A stretch of DNA of 6,702 nucleotides from positions 1-6,702 of the forward strand of contig JAGHDE010000176.1 in the NCBI GenBank assembly GCA_021160085.1. The letters run 5' to 3'. This DNA is from Pseudomonadota bacterium. GTDB taxonomy: Bacteria; Desulfobacterota; WTBG01; JAGOGO01. The first letter of the stretch is position 1, and every line of letters begins with the position of its first letter. A program made the position numbers and the translations under genes. The notes beneath the pieces are model-generated. The model had not been told where the DNA came from, searched no databases, and was given only the letters and a program-made list of their open reading frames with translations. This document shows, piece by piece, positions 6,656 through 6,702 of this stretch.

Positions 6656-6702
6656 AAAATAAGGCTGTTGTTTTCTAATCTCTTTTTTCTATGCGAAAGA
6701 TA

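Noticed and set aside
85..6702. Novel defence, phage or mobile gene cluster
   Set aside because: The four complete genes are ordinary chromosomal enzymes, and the fifth is a regulator fragment. No integrase, transposase, toxin, nuclease or CRISPR repeat is visible.

Overview
This is a compact, moderately AT-rich stretch of a bacterial chromosome with five protein-coding genes, mostly housekeeping or enzyme genes. No phage, CRISPR, rRNA or tRNA signal was seen. The presence of Mfd and TruA makes it bacterial. The lineage cannot be fixed from the sequence. The style of the TetR N-terminus and of the metallophosphoesterase would fit a Desulfobacterota-, Nitrospirota- or candidate-phylum-like genome, but that is a weak impression.

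Layout. Positions 1-84 are an AT-rich downstream flank with one weak terminator-like hairpin. Next comes mfd (transcription-repair coupling factor) on the minus strand at 85-3600. A minus-strand alpha/beta hydrolase lies upstream of it at 3646-4419. The two are 45 bp apart and probably co-transcribed from a promoter near 4474-4482. A divergent intergenic region (4420-4622) also carries a plus-strand promoter and a G/C-rich double-hairpin element. It leads into a plus-strand calcineurin-like metallophosphoesterase, best started at the TTG at 4623 and ending at 5357. That gene converges on truA (tRNA pseudouridine synthase, minus strand, 5364-6098) with only 6 bp between the stop codons. A 305-bp divergent region (6099-6403) contains an 18-bp perfect AT palindrome, a TTGACA-type promoter and a cluster of alternating TGAGC/GCTCA half-sites. 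After it comes a TetR-type gene (6404-6655) that stops just after its DNA-binding domain.

How the genes relate. Mfd clears stalled RNA polymerase and recruits nucleotide-excision repair. TruA modifies the tRNA anticodon arm. The hydrolase and phosphoesterase have intact catalytic motifs but unknown substrates. There is no sign that the five genes form one pathway. The most unusual region is the right end: a TetR regulator reduced to its helix-turn-helix, behind what looks like its own operator, with sequence after the break that does not continue the family. No convincing new multi-gene system is visible in the window.
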